Shown: positions 36,765 through 45,809 of the stretch, one piece after another
How the letters are laid out: each line of letters begins with the position of its first letter
How positions within the stretch are numbered: position 1 is the stretch's first letter
DNA from: Rugamonas aquatica
GTDB taxonomy: Bacteria; Pseudomonadota; Gammaproteobacteria; Burkholderiales; Burkholderiaceae_D
Length of the DNA stretch: 64,000 nucleotides
Reading direction: 5' to 3'
Assembly: GCF_009380215.1 (NCBI RefSeq)
Contig: NZ_WHUG01000008.1
Span: forward strand, 236,257 to 300,256
Notes under the pieces: generated by a model
What the model saw: only the letters and a program-made list of their open reading frames with translations
What the model was told of the DNA's origin: nothing
Databases searched by the model: none
Program-made: the position numbers and the translations under genes

Positions 36765-37190
36765 ATGACGACTCTGCACATCAGCACTAACAAGGCGGAC
36801 CTGGACGTGCCGCTGATTCATCAATTTATCAGCGAGCAGTCGACGTGGGCGATCGGCATGCCGCTGCCGGTGCTGGAGCGGGCGATCGACAATTCGCTGT
36901 GCTTCGGCGCGTATCTGGAGGGACGGCAGATCGGCTTCGCGCGCGTGGTGACGGATTGCGCCACCTTCGCCAACCTGGTCGACGTGTTCGTGCTGCCGGA
37001 GTTTCGCGGGCGGGGTTACAGCAAGCAGTTGATGGAGACGGTGCTGGCGCATCCCGATTTGCAGGGCCTGCGCCGCTTCACGCTGGCGACCGGCGACGCC
37101 CACGGCCTGTACGAGAAATTCGGCTTTACGCCGCCGTCCCGGCCGGGGACGCTGATGGAGCGCTACTTCCCGAATATTTACGCTAACTGA
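36765..37190 (+). CDS. GNAT-family N-acetyltransferase
   Basis: This 141-residue protein has the GNAT fold: CFGAYLEGRQIGFARVVTD (beta strands 2-4), NLVDVFVLPEFRGRGYSKQLMETVLAH (motif A, acetyl-CoA pyrophosphate loop RGRGYS) and LYEKFGFTPPSRPGTLMER at the end. It resembles YitH/YobR-like small-molecule acetyltransferases. The ATG at 36765 is chosen over 36672 because the upstream part lacks GNAT character and is Asn/Ser-rich spacer DNA. Substrate unknown. Confidence 0.85.
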   Translation: MTTLHISTNKADLDVPLIHQFISEQSTWAIGMPLPVLERAIDNSLCFGAYLEGRQIGFARVVTDCATFANLVDVFVLPEFRGRGYSKQLMETVLAHPDLQGLRRFTLATGDAHGLYEKFGFTPPSRPGTLMERYFPNIYAN

Positions 37191-37195
37191 CCGCT

Positions 37196-37265
37196 GTCAC
37201 TCCCGCGCAGGCGGGAGTCCATGGAACGCTGGCTCAGTATGGACTCCCGCTTTCGCGGGAGCGAC
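37196..37265. repeat. REP-like palindromic element pair downstream of the GNAT gene
   Basis: Two inverted 26-base units, the first beginning GTCACTCCCGCGCAGGCGGG (37196) and the second ending CTTTCGCGGGAGCGAC (37265), separated by an 18-base loop. It lies between convergent genes, 1 base from the transporter stop, where such elements commonly sit. Confidence 0.88.
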
Positions 37266-37266
37266 G

Positions 37267-38676
37267 TTATTGCCAGTTCATCAGGCAGGGCGGCACCAGC
37301 AGCGCCAGCGCCAGCGCCGCGTAGATCAGCTGCAGCGGCACCATCCACTTGGCCCAGGTGATCCAGGGGATGCGCGCCAGCGCGAGCACGCCGACGGTGA
37401 TGCCGGAGGTCGGGATCATCGGCGTGGTGAACTCGCCGAACTGGAAGGCCAGGATCGCGGTCTGGCGCGTCACGCCCACCAGGTCCGCCAGCGGCGCCAT
37501 GATCGGCATGGTCAGCGCGGCCTGGCCGCTGCCGGAGTGGATGAAGAAGTTGATCACGGTCTGGATGCCGAACATCTTCCACGCCGCGAACACGGGGCTG
37601 GACGACTGCACCAGCGGCATCAGCGCGTGCAGCATGGTGTCGATGATATGGGCGTCGCGCGCCAAAATCATGGTGCCGCGCGCCAGCGCGATCACCAGCG
37701 CCGTGCCCACCAGGTCGCGCGCGCCCTGGATGAAGGCTTCGACGATCTGCGTCGAATCAAGCTTGCCCACCAGGCCGATGACGATGCCCATCGTCAGGAA
37801 CAGCGCGGCGATCTCGTCGATGTACCAGTCGTAACCGACCACGCCGCCCACCATGATCGCCAGCGAGCCGACGAAGATCGCCAGCACCAGCTTGTGGTTG
37901 CCCGTCATGCCGTGGAACTCGCCCAGGCCGTGCGGCTGCTCGCGGCGCTTTTCCAGGTCCAGCGCGTAGGTCGGGCTCAGCTCCGGCGTCTTCTTCACGC
38001 GCGCGGCGTACCACATCAGGAACGCGATGGTAATGGCGGTGGCGATGACCCACACGATCAGCCGGTAGGCCCAGCCCGAGAACACCGGCACGCCGGCGAT
38101 GCCCTGGGCGATGCCGACGTTGAAAGGATTCAGGAACGCGGCCGAAAAACCGACCTGCGAACCGAGGAATGGAATCGATACGCCGGTGACGGTGTCGTAG
38201 CCCAGCGCCAGCGCCAGCGGCACGAAAATCAATATAAACGGTATGGCTTCTTCATTCATGCCGAAGGTGGCGCCGCCGATCGAGAACATGGTGACGAACA
38301 CCGGTATCAACGCCTTCTGGATGAACACCGAGCTTTCGTGCGCGCGCGCCAGCGACTTGATCATCGCGTCGACCGCCTCGGTCTTCTGCAGCACGGAGAA
38401 GGCGCCGCCGACGATCAGCACGAAGCCGATGATCAGCGCGGCGTCGACGAAGCCCTTGATCGGCGCCTTCATCAGCGCCGTCAGGCCCTGCGGCGCGCTG
38501 GCGATGTAGTGGAAGCTGGACGGATCGATCAGCTGCTTGCCGTTGACCAGGTGGGTGTCGTACTTGCCGCCGGGGACCAGCCAGGTGGCCGCCGCGATCA
38601 ATGCCAGAATGATGAACAGCAGGACGAAGGTGTGCGGCAGCTTGAATTTTTTAGTGGTCATGGGAGTCGATGTCAT
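37267..38676 (-). CDS. YfcC-family putative basic amino acid/dipeptide transporter
   Basis: This 469-residue polytopic inner-membrane protein has about 12 hydrophobic segments, starting FKLPHTFVLLFIILALIAAATWLVPGGKY, followed by the family motifs GGATFGMNEEAIPFILIFVPLALALGYDTVTGVSIPFLGSQVGF and HSGSGQAALTMPIMAPLADLVGV. YfcC-type proteins are annotated as basic amino acid antiporters related to ArcD. The ATG at 38676 overlaps the stop of the zinc hydrolase gene (ATGA); a second ATG lies at 38661. Pairing with that enzyme and cyanophycinases suggests import of beta-Asp-Arg or arginine. Confidence 0.85.
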   Translation of the reverse strand: MTSTPMTTKKFKLPHTFVLLFIILALIAAATWLVPGGKYDTHLVNGKQLIDPSSFHYIASAPQGLTALMKAPIKGFVDAALIIGFVLIVGGAFSVLQKTEAVDAMIKSLARAHESSVFIQKALIPVFVTMFSIGGATFGMNEEAIPFILIFVPLALALGYDTVTGVSIPFLGSQVGFSAAFLNPFNVGIAQGIAGVPVFSGWAYRLIVWVIATAITIAFLMWYAARVKKTPELSPTYALDLEKRREQPHGLGEFHGMTGNHKLVLAIFVGSLAIMVGGVVGYDWYIDEIAALFLTMGIVIGLVGKLDSTQIVEAFIQGARDLVGTALVIALARGTMILARDAHIIDTMLHALMPLVQSSSPVFAAWKMFGIQTVINFFIHSGSGQAALTMPIMAPLADLVGVTRQTAILAFQFGEFTTPMIPTSGITVGVLALARIPWITWAKWMVPLQLIYAALALALLVPPCLMNWQ

Positions 38677-39812
38677 TGGCTCAGCAGATCGCCGGCGCGG
38701 TATGCCTGGGCGCCGGCGACTTTGCCGACGTTCATGCCACGGATGACGTGGCGGTGTGCGCTGCGGGCGAAGAACACGCCGGCCACGCCGGCGCGTATGG
38801 TCGTGGTCTCGCCGCTGACTGGGTCGATCAGGTCGGCCACGGCGTCGCCCGGCGCCACGTGCGCGCCCAGCTCGCGGGTGTAGACCAGGATGCCGGCGTG
38901 CGGCGCGTACAGCGGCTCGACGCCTTCCAGCGGCGTGGCCGCGCACAGCGGCGCGGGCAGCACGGCGGCCGCCGCCGCGGCTGCGGCGTCTTCCGCCTGC
39001 AGCACGCCGTTCAGCGTCAGGAACTGGATCAGGCCCGCGGCGTCGCGCTCGGCCAGCGCATAGCTCACTTCCATTTCGCCGCGCAGTTCGATGGTGGTCG
39101 ACAGGCAGGCTGCCGGTATTGGGTAGCGGCCTTCGAAGTGCTGGTCCAGGTCCCACCACAGGCGGCTGCAGGCTTCGTCGAACGGCTCGCCGCCGGCCTG
39201 GTAGGCCAGCAGCAGCGCGTGCGCGCCCATGATGGCCGACAGCGGCGCGATGCCTTCGGCCAGCGGCGTGCCGGCGTAGATGTGCAGCACGGCCTCGTTG
39301 TCGCAATGCAGATCGAGCACGATGTCGGCGTCGACCGCCAGCGTCATCAGAGTTTTCTTCAGCGTGTCGGCGTCGGTGGACGGCTGCCACGCGGCGATCG
39401 AGGCGCGCGCGTGTTCGCGGATCAGGCGCACGTTGGCGTCGGCGTCCTGTCCCAGCAGGCCGGCCAGCGATTGTTTCAGGTCGTCCGCCACGTGCTTGTA
39501 CGAGCGGTTGAAGTTGATGCCGGTGGTAAGGTCGAAGCGGCCGAAGGCGGCGCCGTGGATGGCTTGCGCCAGGCCGATAGGATTCGCGGCCGGCACCAGT
39601 ATCACTTCGCCGGTGATGCGGCCGGCCGCTTCCAGCGCCGTCAGCGTCTTGCGCAGATACTGCGCCACCAGCATGCCGGGCACTTCGTCGGCGTGCAGCG
39701 AGGCCTGGATGTAGACCTTCTTGCCGGCGCCCGCGGCGCCGAAGTGTAGGCTGGTCAGTTCGAAGGCGGCGTTGCTGTGCGGGCCGGAGAGGGGATGTTT
39801 GTGTACTTGCAT
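38673..39812 (-). CDS. Aspartoacylase/succinylglutamate desuccinylase-fold zinc hydrolase 1, candidate beta-Asp-Arg dipeptidase
   Basis: This 379-residue cytosolic protein has the M14-like zinc site H40 and E43 (QASLHADEVPGML), H169 (VLDLHCD) and the general base E242 (TIELRGE). A C-terminal barrel domain follows (LYAPHAGILVYTRELGAHVAPGDAVADLIDPVSG). It aligns without gaps in the N-terminal half with its paralog at 51411-52541. Family members remove acyl groups from aspartate or glutamate; a recently described beta-Asp-Arg hydrolase (CphZ, recalled) uses this fold. Divergent from TonB receptor 1, coupled to the transporter. Confidence 0.88.
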   Translation of the reverse strand: MQVHKHPLSGPHSNAAFELTSLHFGAAGAGKKVYIQASLHADEVPGMLVAQYLRKTLTALEAAGRITGEVILVPAANPIGLAQAIHGAAFGRFDLTTGINFNRSYKHVADDLKQSLAGLLGQDADANVRLIREHARASIAAWQPSTDADTLKKTLMTLAVDADIVLDLHCDNEAVLHIYAGTPLAEGIAPLSAIMGAHALLLAYQAGGEPFDEACSRLWWDLDQHFEGRYPIPAACLSTTIELRGEMEVSYALAERDAAGLIQFLTLNGVLQAEDAAAAAAAAVLPAPLCAATPLEGVEPLYAPHAGILVYTRELGAHVAPGDAVADLIDPVSGETTTIRAGVAGVFFARSAHRHVIRGMNVGKVAGAQAYRAGDLLSQ

Positions 39813-39971
39813 GGCGGGGCGGACTTTTTCGACAAAGATTGAGTATGTAGCACTATTTTCACAAAGTAAATCGCTGGGCGGCGAAAGGGGGCCCGGTTTC
39901 TTGAGTTTTCGCGGCGATGTGCGTACAGTTAGTTTAATAGAATTATTTACATAACCGCCAGAGAGAAAATT
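39813..39971. promoter_or_regulatory. Divergent spacer between zinc hydrolase 1 and TonB receptor 1
   Basis: A 159-base AT-rich spacer. For the plus strand, TTGAGT at 39901-39906 and TACAGT at 39924-39929 are 17 bases apart and could be -35/-10 boxes. No obvious long palindrome for the AraC-type regulator was seen. AGAGAG precedes the TonB gene start. Confidence 0.35.
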
Positions 39972-42740
39972 ATGGGTGAAGTAGACAGCATGCGGGTAAC
40001 GACGATGGCGCAATCGGTGCGACTGGCCTTGAGCGTGGGCGCGGTGACGGGTTTGCTGGCGCTGGCCCAGCCGGCAGTGGCGCAGGATGCGCCGGCCGCC
40101 ACCAGCGCCGCGACTATACCGAAGGTGGAGATCACCGGCTCGGCGATCCGCCGCATCGAATCGGAAACCGCATTGCCGGTGCAGGTCATCACCCGCGAGG
40201 AGATCGAGAAGGCCGGCGTCACCACCGCCTCGGAACTGATGGCGCGCGTGTCGGCCAACGTCGGCGGCCTGACCGACGGCGCCAGCATCACCGACGGCCA
40301 TGACCAGCGCGGCTTCAACAGCGCCAACCTGCGCGGCATCGGCACCTCGTCCACGCTGGTGCTGCTCAACGGCCGCCGCATGGCCAACTTCGCCTCGCCC
40401 GGCGACGACACCGGCGTCGACTTGAACAACATCCCGGCCGCCGCCATCCAGCGCGTCGAAGTGCTGCTGGACGGCGCCTCGGCGCTGTACGGCACCGACG
40501 CCATCGGCGGCGTAATCAACTTCATCACCCGCAAGGACTTCCAGGGCGTGGAGCTGAACGCCTACGGCAGCAAGACCAAGGAGGGCGGCGCCGGCAAGCG
40601 CACCGCCACGCTGACCGCCGGCACCGGCGACGTGGCCAAGGATGGCTACAACGTGTTCGCGGTGGTGGACCTGCAGCGCACCGACGCGCTGAGCACCTCG
40701 CAGCGCAAGTTCATCGACAACCTGCACATCCCCGAGCGCCTGCCGCACCTGCTGTCCGGCTACGTATCGCCGGCCAACATCCGCCTGACCGGCGCCCAGC
40801 GCGACTATCTGCAGGAACAGGGCTTCACCATCAACGGCAAGCCTATCACCAGCCGCACCATCAATCCGTCGGTGCCGGGCTGCTCGGCGCCGGCCAACCT
40901 GTATTTGCCGACAGGCGTAGGCGGCTCGGACGCCTGCACCTACAACTACATGGGCGACACCGAGCTGTATCCGAAGTCGGACAAGGCCAACCTGCTGAGC
41001 CGCGGCGTGCTGCAACTGAACGCCAACAACCAGCTGTTCGCCGAGGTGGCGCTGAGCCGCTCGAAGACTTCCTATGTGGCCTCGTCGGCGCGGGTGCAGG
41101 CGAAGATCAATTACAAGAAGATTCCGGCGCTGGCCAAATACAACCTGGATTCGGACGAGGCCAGCGCCGATGACGACGTGGTCGGCGACGTCACGCTGCG
41201 CGTCCGCCTCAACGACGGCGGCCGCCGCACCAGCGAGTTGACCAGCGAAAGCCAGCGCTACGTGGTCGGCCTGACCGGCAGCGCCAACGGCTTCGACTAC
41301 GACGTCGGCTTGAACCACAGCGTCAACACCATCAAGGACAAGGACACCCACGGCTATCTGCTGTACGACAAGCTGGTGAAGGGCATCTACGACGGCGTGA
41401 TCAATCCCTTCGGCCCGTCCGACGCGGCCGGCCGCGCGCTGCTCGACAGCATCCAGGTCAACGACGACGTGCGCCATGCGCGCGGCGTGATGGATTCGAT
41501 CGACTTCAAGGTCTCGCACGCGGTCGGCACGCTGGCCGGCGGCGAGGCGGCGCTGGCGGTGGGCGGCGAGGTGCGCCACGAGCGCACCGACTTCACGCCG
41601 TCGGCGCTGCTGCTGAGCGATAACATCAACAATGACGGCGCGCCCGACGGCGGCCGTCCGACCAGCGACAAACGCACCGTGCAAGCGGTGTACGGCGAGC
41701 TGCTGCTGCCGTTCACCAAGCAGTGGGAAGCGCAGCTGTCGGCGCGCTACGATCACTATCAGGTGGTTGGCGGCGCGGCCAGTCCGAAAGTGGGCATCAC
41801 CTACACGCCGGTCAAGACCATGCTGTTCCGCGCCTCGGCCGGCCGCGGCTTCCGCGCGCCGTCGATGTCGGACCTGTACCGCCCAACGCAGGTCAGCAGC
41901 ACCGCCACGCTGCCCGATCCGGCCTACTGCGCCACGGTGGACAACAACTACGCCGATTGCGCCGATGCCTGGGAAACCCACCGCTATTCCAACGCCAACC
42001 TGAAGCCTGAGCACAGCCGCCAGTACTCGGTGGGCATGGTGATCGAGCCGACCAAGCAGGCGTCGATGACGCTGGACTACTGGAACATCAAGCGCACGGA
42101 CCTGATCAGCGAGATCGGCGACGATATCATCCTGGGTAACCTGGCCAAGTACGGCAATCTGGTGCACCGCCTGGACAACGGCCAGATCGACTACATCGAA
42201 ATGCACAAGGAAAACCGCGGCGCCCAGCTGGCCTCCGGCCTGGACCTGGTGCTGGATTTCCGCGGCGTGAACACCTGGGCCGGCAGCTTCGGCGGCCACC
42301 TGTCGGGCACTTATGTGCTCAATTCGAAGATCCAGAACGTGGTCGGCGATCCCTATGTGAGCAATCTGGGACGCTTCGTCACCGACGGCGTGGTGCCGCG
42401 CTGGCGCCATACCGTCACTTTCGACTGGGATCGTGGCCCGTACTCGGCCAGCCTGTCGAACACCTGGTCGGCCGGCTATGAAGACCAGAACTCGGCGATC
42501 GACACCACCGGCGGCACGGTGGTGGCGCCCAACCGCGTGAAGGCGTATTCGCTGTGGGACATGTCGGGCGCCTGGCAGGTCAGCAAGGCTTTCAAGCTGC
42601 GCGCCGGGGTGCAGAACCTGTTCAACACCGCGCCGCCGTACTCGAACCAGGCCAAGTTCTTCATCTCCGGCTATGATCCGACCTACACCGATCCGCGCGG
42701 CCGCCGCTTCTACGCCAGCGCCAATTACGCCTTCAAGTAA
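39972..42740 (+). CDS. TonB-dependent outer-membrane receptor 1 of the cyanophycin locus
   Basis: This 922-residue receptor has a signal peptide ending PAVAQDA, an N-terminal box VEITGSAIRRIESETALPVQVITREEIEKAG, a plug domain (FNSANLRGIGTSSTLVLLNGRRMANF, ALYGTDAIGGVINFITRK) and a large beta-barrel ending in YASANYAFK with a terminal aromatic-like residue pattern. It belongs to the large peptide/oligomer-type TonB receptors rather than classical siderophore receptors. The start follows AGAGAG; ATGs at 39990 and 40005 are alternatives. Two cyanophycinase genes follow on the same strand, so its cargo is probably cyanophycin dipeptides or oligomers. Confidence 0.9.
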   Translation: MGEVDSMRVTTMAQSVRLALSVGAVTGLLALAQPAVAQDAPAATSAATIPKVEITGSAIRRIESETALPVQVITREEIEKAGVTTASELMARVSANVGGLTDGASITDGHDQRGFNSANLRGIGTSSTLVLLNGRRMANFASPGDDTGVDLNNIPAAAIQRVEVLLDGASALYGTDAIGGVINFITRKDFQGVELNAYGSKTKEGGAGKRTATLTAGTGDVAKDGYNVFAVVDLQRTDALSTSQRKFIDNLHIPERLPHLLSGYVSPANIRLTGAQRDYLQEQGFTINGKPITSRTINPSVPGCSAPANLYLPTGVGGSDACTYNYMGDTELYPKSDKANLLSRGVLQLNANNQLFAEVALSRSKTSYVASSARVQAKINYKKIPALAKYNLDSDEASADDDVVGDVTLRVRLNDGGRRTSELTSESQRYVVGLTGSANGFDYDVGLNHSVNTIKDKDTHGYLLYDKLVKGIYDGVINPFGPSDAAGRALLDSIQVNDDVRHARGVMDSIDFKVSHAVGTLAGGEAALAVGGEVRHERTDFTPSALLLSDNINNDGAPDGGRPTSDKRTVQAVYGELLLPFTKQWEAQLSARYDHYQVVGGAASPKVGITYTPVKTMLFRASAGRGFRAPSMSDLYRPTQVSSTATLPDPAYCATVDNNYADCADAWETHRYSNANLKPEHSRQYSVGMVIEPTKQASMTLDYWNIKRTDLISEIGDDIILGNLAKYGNLVHRLDNGQIDYIEMHKENRGAQLASGLDLVLDFRGVNTWAGSFGGHLSGTYVLNSKIQNVVGDPYVSNLGRFVTDGVVPRWRHTVTFDWDRGPYSASLSNTWSAGYEDQNSAIDTTGGTVVAPNRVKAYSLWDMSGAWQVSKAFKLRAGVQNLFNTAPPYSNQAKFFISGYDPTYTDPRGRRFYASANYAFK

Positions 42741-42848
42741 TGTAACGTAATGATGGTTTAAGCCGTATTCAGTAATAGATTGGTATCATCTGCATTATCG
42801 ACGGCGCCGGGCGAGAGCCCTGGCGCCGGTTTTCATCGGAAGGGCAAC

Positions 42849-44171
42849 ATGAAATTAACAGGTTTTACGCTGCGGCGTCTCGTCATGCTATGGCTGCTGG
42901 TATTCGTCGGCGGCGGCGTGTGCGCGGCGCAGGTGGCGGTTTCCACGCCGGCCGGCAAGACGCCGCAGGTGCTGGTCAAGTCCAGCAAACCGGCCAAGGC
43001 GGTGCCGCCTCCCAAGCCCGTGCTGGCGCCGCCGGCGGGCAACCTGGTCATCATCGGCGGCGGCCTGCGCGCCGACAACGCCGAAGTCTGGCAGCGCATC
43101 GTCATGCTGGCCGGCGGCAAGGGCGCGCGCATCGGCGTGTTCGGATCGGCCTCGATCAATCCCGAGAAATCGGCCCAGAACACCGTCAACAAGCTCAATC
43201 AGTATGGCGCGCAGGCTTTCTTCATTCCGCTGGGCGTAACGCTGCCCAATAGCGACTATCGCAAGGCGGCCGAGGATCCGGAAGTGGTGGCGGCCATCCA
43301 TTCGGCCACCGGCATCTACTTCACCGGCGGCGACCAGGCGCGCATCACCAAGGCGCTGGTGCGCCCGGACGGCAAGCACACGGCGGCGCTGGACGCGGTG
43401 TGGGACGTGTACCGCGACGGCGGCGTGGTGGCGGGCAGCAGCGCCGGCGCGGCCATCATGAGCACCACCATGTTCTACGACGCCAAGCCGACGCTGGACA
43501 TGCTCAAGCAGGGCGTCAACGACGGCCATGAAATCGCTTCGGGCCTGGGCTTCATCGGCGACGACGTGTTCGTCGACCAGCACCTGCTGGTGCGCGGCCG
43601 CTTCGCGCGCATGATCCCGGTGATGCTGAAGAAGGGCTATCAGATCGGCCTGGGCATCGATGAGAACAGTGCGATGGTGGTCAACGCCAAGCGTGATGTG
43701 GAGATCATCGGCTACAGCGGCGCGCTGCTGCTGGACCTGTCGGCGGCGATCACGGATCGCGGCATCAAGGGCTTCAACATCAGCAACGCCACCATCAGCT
43801 ATCTGGACCGGGGCGACAAGTTCAATCTGGTGTCGCGTGAGTTCACGCCGTCGGCCGACAAGGCGGACAACAAGCTCGATCCCAACCAGCCCGACACGCG
43901 CGAGCCGGTGTTCACCAACGACATCCTGGGGAACAACGCGGTGCTGGACCTGATGGTCAACCTGATCGACAACGCGCAGCAGGAAGCCATCGGCATCGCC
44001 TTCGGCAATCCGCGCGACGCCTATCCTGATCTTGGCTTCGAGTTCCGCTTCAGTAAAACCATCAACAGCGTCGGCTACAGCTCGACCGAAGTCGAGGCGT
44101 ATTCGGTGCTCAAGTTGCGCATGGATATCCGCCCGATACAGCTGCAGCAGCCGCTCTACCGCTACCGCTAG
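42849..44171 (+). CDS. Secreted cyanophycinase 1
   Basis: This 440-residue S51-family peptidase carries a signal peptide (FTLRRLVMLWLLVFVGGGVCAAQ) and a Pro-rich linker. The core begins at LVIIGGGLRADNAEVWQRIVMLAGG. The nucleophile S198 is in GVVAGSSAGAAIM, with YFTGGDQARI and GLGFIGDDVFVDQHLLVRGRFARM conserved. Cyanophycinases cut cyanophycin to beta-Asp-Arg. The intracellular CphB is about 270 residues, whereas extracellular CphE-type enzymes are over 400, as here. The ATG at 42849 follows GGAAGGG. Predicted periplasmic or extracellular. Confidence 0.92.
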   Translation: MKLTGFTLRRLVMLWLLVFVGGGVCAAQVAVSTPAGKTPQVLVKSSKPAKAVPPPKPVLAPPAGNLVIIGGGLRADNAEVWQRIVMLAGGKGARIGVFGSASINPEKSAQNTVNKLNQYGAQAFFIPLGVTLPNSDYRKAAEDPEVVAAIHSATGIYFTGGDQARITKALVRPDGKHTAALDAVWDVYRDGGVVAGSSAGAAIMSTTMFYDAKPTLDMLKQGVNDGHEIASGLGFIGDDVFVDQHLLVRGRFARMIPVMLKKGYQIGLGIDENSAMVVNAKRDVEIIGYSGALLLDLSAAITDRGIKGFNISNATISYLDRGDKFNLVSREFTPSADKADNKLDPNQPDTREPVFTNDILGNNAVLDLMVNLIDNAQQEAIGIAFGNPRDAYPDLGFEFRFSKTINSVGYSSTEVEAYSVLKLRMDIRPIQLQQPLYRYR

Positions 44172-44198
44172 CGGCGGCAGGAAATCAGGTATATTGGA

Positions 44199-44230
44199 TG
44201 GGATGGTGCCTCGGGCGCCATCCCATTTTT
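44199..44230 (+). terminator. Hairpin with U-tract between cyanophycinase 1 and 2
   Basis: Stem TGGGATGG/CCATCCCA (44199-44206 and 44218-44225) with a short GC-rich inner part is followed by TTTTT. It lies 28 bases after cyanophycinase 1 and 16 before cyanophycinase 2, so the second gene may be partly attenuated or have its own promoter. Confidence 0.7.
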
Positions 44231-44246
44231 CATTGCGGGAGCGGTT

Positions 44247-45473
44247 ATGCGGATGTCAATCTTGAAGCACTGCCTACAGGCGGCGCTGATGCTGGCGGTG
44301 CCGCTGGGCGGGGCGCTGGCGGCCACGCCTGCGCCCAAAGGTTCTTTGGTCATCATCGGCGGCAATCTGCGGGCTGACAATGCCGATGTCTGGCAGCGCA
44401 TCGTGCTGCTGGCGGGCGGGCCGGGCTCGCGGGTGGCGGTGCTGCCGTCGGCCGCCGCCGATCCGGCGCCGGTGGGCGAGGCCATCGTCGCCCGGCTCAA
44501 GGAGTACGGCGCGGACGCCTTCCTGGTGCCGCTGGCCGTCAAGCTGGCCGACAGCGATTTCCGCAAGGTGGCTGACGATCCGGAGCTGGCGGCGGCGGTG
44601 CGCGGCGCCGGCGGCGTGTTCTTCGTCGGCGGCGACCAGGCCCGCATCACGCAGGCGCTGGTGCGCGAGGACGGCAGCCGCAGCGCGGTGCTGGATGCGG
44701 TGTGGGATTTGTACCGCAACGGCGGCGTGGTGGCGGGCAGCAGCGCCGGCGCGGCCATCATGAGCAGCACCATGTTCTATGCGCCGAATACGGTGTTCGC
44801 CACCTTGCGCGGCGGCGTCACGGAGGGCAGGGAGATCGCGCCGGGGCTGGGCTTCATCGGCGACGACGTGTTCGTCGACCAGCACCTGCTGGTGCGCGGC
44901 CGCTTTGCGCGCATGATACCGGCCATGCTCAAGAAGGGCTACAAGTTCGGGCTGGGCATCGATGAGAATACGGCGATGGTGGTTGATAGCCGGCGCAGGG
45001 TGGAGATCGTCGGCCACAAGGGCGCGCTGTTGATCGACCTGTCGCGCGCGACTACCGATCCTGCCAGCGGCGGCTTCAATGTCTCCAATGCGGTCATCAG
45101 CTATCTGGACCGGGGCGACAAGTACGATCTGGGTACGCATACCTTCACACCTTCGGAGTCCAAGGCGTCGGGCAAGTTGAAGGCGCATGCGGCGGTGCTG
45201 CGCGATCCGGTGTTCTCGGCTGATATCCTGGGCAAGAACGCGGTGGTGGAGTTGATGGAGAGTCTGATGAACAACCGCCGCAGCGAGGCGATCGGCATCG
45301 CCACCAGCGGGCGCAATACGGCGCTGCCGGAGCTGGGCTTCCAGTTCACCTTCAGCAAAACGCGCGACAGCGTTGGCTACGCATCAGCCGCGCCGCAAAG
45401 CTATTCGATACTGAACATGCGGCTCGATATCCGCCCGCTCGATATCGGCCAGTCGCTGACGCAGAAGAATTAG
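44247..45473 (+). CDS. Secreted cyanophycinase 2
   Basis: This 408-residue paralog of the preceding gene has a signal peptide (LKHCLQAALMLAVPLGGALA, cleavage about residue 25) with the core following at once. The nucleophile S166 lies in GVVAGSSAGAAIM; FVGGDQARITQALV and FIGDDVFVDQHLLVRGRFARM are nearly identical to cyanophycinase 1. It lacks the Pro-rich linker. The high similarity indicates tandem duplication. Predicted exported; role: release of beta-Asp-Arg from external cyanophycin. Confidence 0.92.
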   Translation: MRMSILKHCLQAALMLAVPLGGALAATPAPKGSLVIIGGNLRADNADVWQRIVLLAGGPGSRVAVLPSAAADPAPVGEAIVARLKEYGADAFLVPLAVKLADSDFRKVADDPELAAAVRGAGGVFFVGGDQARITQALVREDGSRSAVLDAVWDLYRNGGVVAGSSAGAAIMSSTMFYAPNTVFATLRGGVTEGREIAPGLGFIGDDVFVDQHLLVRGRFARMIPAMLKKGYKFGLGIDENTAMVVDSRRRVEIVGHKGALLIDLSRATTDPASGGFNVSNAVISYLDRGDKYDLGTHTFTPSESKASGKLKAHAAVLRDPVFSADILGKNAVVELMESLMNNRRSEAIGIATSGRNTALPELGFQFTFSKTRDSVGYASAAPQSYSILNMRLDIRPLDIGQSLTQKN

Positions 45474-45488
45474 GTACTTCAAGGTAAG

Positions 45489-45519
45489 CCCGCACCCGGA
45501 GGGGCGGGTATTCTTTTTG
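45489..45519 (+). terminator. Rho-independent terminator after cyanophycinase 2
   Basis: Stem CCCGC-CCC/GGG-GCGGG (45489-45497 and 45501-45508, one bulged A) with a 3-base loop is followed by TATTCTTTTT. It ends the TonB receptor 1-cyanophycinase 1-2 transcription unit. Confidence 0.85.
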
Positions 45520-45526
45520 GCTATAA

Positions 45527-45772
45527 AGTCTAATTCGGTCAAAACCGCGCTAATTCAGTCTAGTGGAGTCTAAAAATCGGTGGGAGGTCCAGTTCTTTAG
45601 ACTGAAATCGACTGGATGCCAAATTCGTTAGACTGAAATCGACTCTGCAAAGCAATCTCTGGACCGAATTAGACTCTCCGCCAAGACGGTTTAGACCAAT
45701 TCGGATGCATCAACCTCTTTGATTGCGCGCCTTTGCTGTTGTTCGGTAAAGCATCAAACTGAATTAGACTAA
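45527..45772. repeat. Cluster of short direct and inverted repeats in a non-coding spacer
   Basis: At least seven related units lie in 246 bases. AGTCTAATTCGGTC is at 45527-45540, CTAATTCAGTCTA at 45550-45562, a degenerate AGTCTAAAAATCGGT at 45567-45581, TTAGACTGAAATCGACT at 45597-45613 and again at 45628-45644, GACCGAATTAGACT at 45662-45675, TTTAGACCAATTCGG at 45690-45704 and ACTGAATTAGACT at 45758-45770. The consensus is AGTCTAATTCRGTC in both orientations. No gene is present, and the area is AT-rich. It resembles multi-site transposon ends or a multi-operator array; nothing decides between them. Confidence 0.85.
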
Positions 45773-45809
45773 GTTGTAATTTGGAATACCCAAGCCCGTG
45801 GGGGCCATC

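Noticed and set aside
39813..42410. Minus-strand extension of the zinc hydrolase frame into a protein of 1245 residues
   Set aside because: It runs antisense through the TonB receptor gene; homology and the divergent spacer place the true start at 39812.
45527..45772. CRISPR array
   Set aside because: The repeats are short, in both orientations, unevenly spaced and degenerate, without cas genes.
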